Source of the DNA: Deltaproteobacteria bacterium
Lineage (GTDB): Bacteria; Desulfobacterota; Binatia; UBA9968
Reading direction: 5' to 3'
DNA length: 33,445 bases
Assembly (NCBI GenBank): GCA_016193465.1
Contig: JACPSE010000067.1
Location: 1-33,445 of the forward strand
Part shown: in pieces, positions 30,456 to 33,445 of the stretch
Position numbering within the stretch: the first letter of the stretch is position 1
How the letters are laid out: every line of letters begins with the position of its first letter
Program-made: the position numbers and the translations under genes
Notes under the pieces: generated by a model
Told to the model about the DNA's origin: nothing
Databases searched by the model: none
The model's input: only the letters and a program-made list of their open reading frames with translations

Positions 30456-31217
30456 ATGACGACAGAAGATAGCGCAGAGTTGAAGGAGCAGGTTGCCCTG
30501 GCCAATCGTGCTTTGCACCATTACGGATTGGCCTCGTACATGGGTCATGCCAGTGCCCGCATACCTGGCACCGACCGCGTCCTTATCAGGCCCAGGTCCT
30601 ATGTGGGCATGGATCAGGTCACCGCGGGGATGATAGTGACAATAGACCTGGAGGGAAACATCATTGATGCGCCAGGCGGAGCACGAGTCCCTGACGGGTG
30701 GTCCTTGCATACAGAGATTTATAAGGCGCGCCCCGATGTGGGCGGGGTGGCCCACACGCACCAGAAGTGGTGCACGGTGTTTGGCATCGCTGGCCAGACC
30801 ATCCTGCCGGTGCACCACCCCTCCCGCTCGTCCGTGGTCTATCCAGCGTACGGGGTGTATGACCATGATTCCGACACGGCAACAGTAGACCAGGGAAGGG
30901 CCGTCGCTAAGGCGCTAGGGAGCGGTGTGGGCTGCCACCTGCGGAACCATGGTGTAGTCATCGTGGGTATTGATGTGCAGGAGGCGGTTGCTGCCGCCGT
31001 TAACGCCGAGCATCAAGCCGAGATGAATTGGCTGGCCATGCAGGCGGGCGAACGAGAAGAGATTCCCGAGCGCTACATGCGGCGCAGCATTGAAAGGCGC
31101 TTTGTCCGCAGAGAAAAAGAGAAGCATGAGGGTATAGAGCGCGATAACTGGGGCAACCTCTTCACGTGGGCCGACCAGGACCGGGAAGTGGTCCGCTTTA
31201 GACGCGTCCAGCTCTAA
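30456..31217 (+). CDS. Class II aldolase/adducin-family protein, copy 1
   Basis: The 253-residue protein starts at ATG 30456 after AAAGGAGGT. The fuculose-1-phosphate-aldolase-type site is complete: catalytic acid E87 in SLHTEIYKARPDV, zinc ligands H100 and H102 in AHTHQKW, and H165 in HLRNHGVVI; the N-terminal GHASARIPGTD forms the usual Gly-rich turn. Members cleave aldol substrates, or decarboxylate aromatic acids (the 3-hydroxy-2-methylpyridine-4,5-dicarboxylate decarboxylase group belongs here). The catabolic context favours decarboxylation or C-C cleavage of an aromatic-derived acid. It is followed after 45 bases by a paralog of nearly equal length, suggesting either a hetero-oligomer or successive steps. 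Confidence 0.88.
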   Translation: MTTEDSAELKEQVALANRALHHYGLASYMGHASARIPGTDRVLIRPRSYVGMDQVTAGMIVTIDLEGNIIDAPGGARVPDGWSLHTEIYKARPDVGGVAHTHQKWCTVFGIAGQTILPVHHPSRSSVVYPAYGVYDHDSDTATVDQGRAVAKALGSGVGCHLRNHGVVIVGIDVQEAVAAAVNAEHQAEMNWLAMQAGEREEIPERYMRRSIERRFVRREKEKHEGIERDNWGNLFTWADQDREVVRFRRVQL

Positions 31218-31262
31218 TCCTCTGTGAAGCTTCCGAGATGCTCTTGAAAGGAGGCGTCCGAA

Positions 31263-32000
31263 ATGACTACCAGGGGCATAGACGAATTGAAAGAAATTGT
31301 AGCCCTGTCCCACCGCATACTATTCGCAACCGGGCTCACTACTAGCTCCGGCCATTCCAGTGTGCGTATCCCCGGGACCGACAGATTCCTCATCAAGCCG
31401 TGGCCTCACATCCACATGAACCGGCTCCGGGCGGAAAATATCATCGTTCTGGACCTGGACGGCAACAAGCTGACCGGCCCGGACAACGTCACGCGCGTTA
31501 GCGAATGGGCCCTCCATGCCGAGGTGTACCGCGCCCGCCCTGATGTCAATGGCGTTGTCCATAGCCACCAAAAATGGGCTACGATGATGGGAATTGCCGG
31601 GAAAACTATCCTGCCGGTTTTGCACCCTGACCTTTCTGCCGTAGCCACAGAGCCCCTGCCCGTTTACGATGAGAGTTATGCCACCATTAAAAATGCCTCC
31701 GAGGGGCGGCAGGTGGCTGAGAAGCTGGGCAACCATATCGGCGTGCACCTGCGCACGCATGGGATGTTGTTCGCCGCGCCTAACCTGGAAACAGCCACTG
31801 TTGAGGCAATTCATGCCGAGTACCAGGCGGAGCTCACCTGGCTTGCCATGCAGATTGGCGAGCCCAAGACCATCCCCAAGCTTCTCCTGCGGCCGGGGCT
31901 GGAAAGAAGGGGGCCGGACTATATCCCCGAGGCATGGGAATACTATAAGTGGTTAGATGCCCATCCCGAGTCTGCCCGCTACCGCGTGGTTCAGGTGTAG
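31263..32000 (+). CDS. Class II aldolase/adducin-family protein, copy 2
   Basis: The 245-residue protein starts at ATG 31263 behind AAAGGAGGC. The same site residues are kept: E87 in ALHAEVYRARPDV, H100 and H102 in VHSHQKW, and H166 in HLRTHGML. The N-terminal SGHSSVRIPGTD parallels copy 1, but substrate-side loops differ (for example PWPHIHMN against PRSYVGMD, and an acidic 'YDESYATIKNAS' segment). Both copies end in a similar '(Y/F)R.VQ(V/L)' tail. The pair ends the rightward transcription unit, with a hairpin terminator 90 bases downstream. Product and substrate are unknown. Confidence 0.88.
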   Translation: MTTRGIDELKEIVALSHRILFATGLTTSSGHSSVRIPGTDRFLIKPWPHIHMNRLRAENIIVLDLDGNKLTGPDNVTRVSEWALHAEVYRARPDVNGVVHSHQKWATMMGIAGKTILPVLHPDLSAVATEPLPVYDESYATIKNASEGRQVAEKLGNHIGVHLRTHGMLFAAPNLETATVEAIHAEYQAELTWLAMQIGEPKTIPKLLLRPGLERRGPDYIPEAWEYYKWLDAHPESARYRVVQV

Positions 32001-32089
32001 GAGTTGCGGACACGGAGAGCAAAAGAGAAGCACATATTTGAGGAGCTCATTTTCGTCCTTCAGGGCCGTGGCGCCACGACCAGGCCTTC

Positions 32090-32128
32090 GCGTCGGCGCG
32101 CAAGCTAAAGAGCCGACGCCCTGTTTTT
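32090..32128 (+). terminator. Rho-independent terminator after the aldolase pair
   Basis: GCGTCGGC (32090-32097) and GCCGACGC (32112-32119) form a perfect 8-bp GC-rich stem with a 14-base loop, followed by CCTGTTTTT. The T-run lies only on the plus side, so it ends the aldolase unit. A loop-less palindrome CGTGGCGCCACG sits just upstream (32067-32078). Confidence 0.7.
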
Positions 32129-32163
32129 GAGTGGCTGAGGCGAGACTCTCCCTTTGTCCGATC

Positions 32164-33165
32164 CTAGGCCCCAAGCTTTCGATGAGACTCTTCCAGGTTT
32201 ACCTCCCTGATCTCGTGGAGCAACTCGCCCTCGTGGGTAAACCGCAAGTAGGGGAAGCGCTCCAAGGAGCAGTAATGGGCGAAATTCATCCTGATGCCGG
32301 GGGCGCAGCGCAGCATCATGGAAGGCTCCTTGCCGGTGCAGAAATGCTCATGGATAGTCTGCGGCCCTTGGACATGGAGGCATGTTCCTTTTTTCCAATC
32401 TATTCGCTCGCCATCGGCGACCGTGTAGCCTTCGCCTCCTAGAATATAAAGGATGGCCTCCATGTGGGCGTGCCTGCCTCCGAGCTGCTGGCCCGGTTTG
32501 TCGGACATGATGCCGCTGATCTGGATCTCAAAGTTTTTAAAGCCCTGCTTCGGGCTCATGAAAGAGACGACTTTTGAATGGCGACTCCAATCGCCCTGCG
32601 GGCCGTGCGAAGAGGCCTCCTCCCAGCAGAGAACTATCCGGCGTCCTTTTCTGTCGAGGCCCGATTGTGCTGCGGGGGCTTCAGGGCGGGAGCGCGTCTC
32701 TGCCGCATTGTCGAGCTGATCTATCTTCCCGAAACCGAGCCAATGCTCCAGATGAAGCGCCGTGAAGGAAAAATAGCGGACGGTAGCCTTCCCGGTATTA
32801 AAATGCTGGTGCTCCGCTCCGGAGGGGATCCAGATGGTGCTCCCTTTGCCCCAATCAAAACGCAGGCCGGGACCCTCCTCTCCAGCGAGTTTGATGATGC
32901 TGCATCCTTCTCCCTCGACGATGTAAATCCCTTCCTCCCCGTGGGCGTGCTTGCCCGTGTGCCAGCCCACTGGAATCTCGGCTATCATGGTCTCGCTGCC
33001 CCAGGTGTGGAAGCCGGTCTCGGGAGCGCACATGAGAGCGGCGCGGTAATCCTGGGAAGTGCGGATCCACTCAAGCTCCTCCTCATGGATTGCTTTGCGA
33101 GCTTTCTTTTTCTCTTTCTGGGATTGTTCCCAGAAGCTGAGCCATGTGTCGTAAAAATTTCCCAT
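32164..33165 (-). CDS. Bicupin protein (two cupin domains)
   Basis: The 333-residue protein starts at ATG 33165 behind AAGGAGGAGG. Two cupin domains are visible. The first has the metal motif G-x5-H73-x-H75 with E77/E78 (TGKHAHGEEG) and a second-motif His (H119/H121 in GAEHQHFNTG). The second has H232-x-H234-x-E236 (GRHAHMEAILYILGGEG) and H272/H274 (IHEHFCTGKEP). Bicupins include gentisate and salicylate 1,2-dioxygenases, oxalate decarboxylases and quercetinases; the layout here fits an Fe-dependent ring-cleaving or related dioxygenase but the class is not fixed. A highly charged helical N-terminus (residues 14-30) precedes the domains. It is convergent with the aldolases and has its own promoter candidate. 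Confidence 0.8.
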   Translation of the reverse strand: MGNFYDTWLSFWEQSQKEKKKARKAIHEEELEWIRTSQDYRAALMCAPETGFHTWGSETMIAEIPVGWHTGKHAHGEEGIYIVEGEGCSIIKLAGEEGPGLRFDWGKGSTIWIPSGAEHQHFNTGKATVRYFSFTALHLEHWLGFGKIDQLDNAAETRSRPEAPAAQSGLDRKGRRIVLCWEEASSHGPQGDWSRHSKVVSFMSPKQGFKNFEIQISGIMSDKPGQQLGGRHAHMEAILYILGGEGYTVADGERIDWKKGTCLHVQGPQTIHEHFCTGKEPSMMLRCAPGIRMNFAHYCSLERFPYLRFTHEGELLHEIREVNLEESHRKLGA

Positions 33166-33209
33166 TCTTTCCTCCTCCTTAGTTATGAAGCCGCCTAAAT
33201 CGGTGGGAC

Positions 33210-33237
33210 GTTATACTCAAACACGTTTTTATATCAA
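33210..33237 (-). promoter_or_regulatory. Sigma70-type promoter candidate for the bicupin gene
   Basis: On the minus strand TTGATA (33237-33232) is followed after 16 bases by TATAAC (33215-33210). Each hexamer matches 5 of 6 consensus positions. The -10 lies 45 bases before the bicupin ATG at 33165, leaving room for a short leader and the AAGGAGGAGG site. The surrounding AT-rich stretch differs from the flanking genes. Confidence 0.55.
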
Positions 33238-33274
33238 TCGCATGTGTCGCGCAATCTAAAATGTAACTCAGTAA

Positions 33275-33297
33275 TTGGGGTCAGGTCTTGTATCTTG
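33275..33297 (+). repeat. REP-like motif (TTGGGGTCAGGTCTTG) upstream of the RAYT
   Basis: The motif TTGGGGTCAGGTCTTG followed by TATCTTG lies 45 bases before the transposase start. Closely similar 'GGGGTCAGGTCTTG' sequences recur beside REP-associated tyrosine transposases in many genomes and are thought to be their recognition ends. Only one copy is visible here, since the element leaves the window. Confidence 0.5.
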
Positions 33298-33341
33298 TTA
33301 TTTGTGTTATTTGCCGTCCGTTGTGTTAGTTGCTCTAAGTC

Positions 33342-33445
33342 ATGGCTCGTCCTCTCAGAGTAGAATTTGATGGCGCGTTATACCATGTGACCTCGCGCGG
33401 CAACGCGCGAGAAGACATCTTCGGCGACGATGAGGACCGCAAAGC
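33342..33445 (+). CDS. REP-associated tyrosine transposase (RAYT, Y1_Tnp/IS200-like), N-terminal part
   Basis: The first 34 codons are present: MARPLRVEFDGALYHVTSRG, then NAREDIFGDDEDRK, cut by the window edge. 'MARPLR.EF.GA.YHV..RGN' is the near-invariant start of RAYT-family Y1 transposases, single-strand transposases related to IS200/IS605 TnpA that mobilise REP elements. The metal-binding HUH motif and catalytic Tyr would lie beyond the window. No strong SD is seen before ATG 33342. It marks the right edge of the catabolic block as a mobile-element site. Confidence 0.85.
   Translation, partial: MARPLRVEFDGALYHVTSRGNAREDIFGDDEDRK

Noticed and set aside
1-33445. CRISPR array, tRNA or rRNA genes, riboswitches
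   Set aside because: No regular direct repeats with spacers, no cloverleaf-like tail sequences and no conserved rRNA or riboswitch segments were seen on reading the intergenic regions.

Overview
The window is about 33 kb of bacterial DNA with moderately high GC, dense genes, short intergenic gaps and strong Shine-Dalgarno (SD) sites (GGAGG/AAGGAGG) before almost every gene. There are no rRNA, tRNA, CRISPR or phage genes. The gene mix (many paralogous solute-binding proteins, orphan molybdenum hydroxylase subunits, a reductive-dehalogenase-like protein, class II aldolases, a UbiD-like decarboxylase end) resembles uncultivated soil or subsurface lineages rich in catabolic genes, such as Binatota or 'Deltaproteobacteria' MAGs, Rokubacteria or Tectomicrobia. 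That placement is inference from gene content only.

The dominant feature is a family of about 375-residue secreted ABC-type substrate-binding proteins (SBPs, Fe3+/polyamine-type fold). Nine copies are intact: A 1421-2545, B 2692-3828, C 5668-6789, E 9175-10284, F 10322-11461, I 16867-17997, J 20682-21809, K 25784-26908, L 29248-30387. Three are remnants: D 7881-8150, G 11458-11619, H 15646-15735. Four further SBP-fold genes are present (two PhtD-like, one NMT1/SsuA-like, one divergent secreted SBP), plus a tail remnant of the last type. No ABC permease or ATPase gene is present.

Layout. 1-2.5 kb: UbiD-like 3' end, PhtD-like protein, SBP A. 2.7-9.2 kb: SBP B, reductive-dehalogenase-like protein, SBP C, NMT1-like protein, SBP remnant D and a metallo-beta-lactamase-fold hydrolase; this block is bracketed by two C-terminal fragments of the same transposase type. 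9.2-13.3 kb: SBPs E and F, remnant G and a thiamine-diphosphate acetolactate-synthase-like enzyme, all on the minus strand. 13.7-15.7 kb: a GC-rich E1 alpha/E1 beta dehydrogenase pair ending in remnant H. 15.7-19.4 kb: asparaginase-like protein, SBP I, alpha/beta hydrolase. 19.6-30.4 kb (plus strand): PhtD-like protein, SBP J, divergent SBP, RidA-like protein, molybdenum hydroxylase large subunit 1, SBP K, molybdenum hydroxylase large subunit 2, SBP L. 30.4-33.4 kb: two class II aldolases and a terminator, a convergent bicupin, and the start of a REP-associated transposase.

Reading: this looks like a catabolic island in which individual enzymes for aromatic, carboxylic or xenobiotic substrates are each paired with a dedicated SBP. 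All four SBP remnants lie immediately downstream of an enzyme gene's stop codon, on the same strand. Together with mosaic SBPs, near-identical blocks shared between SBP genes, and gene conversion between the two molybdenum enzyme genes, this suggests that the repeated SBP genes act as homology for exchanging enzyme cassettes. The shared N-terminal segment of all the SBPs would fit one common transporter encoded elsewhere. Both ideas are inference and testable.
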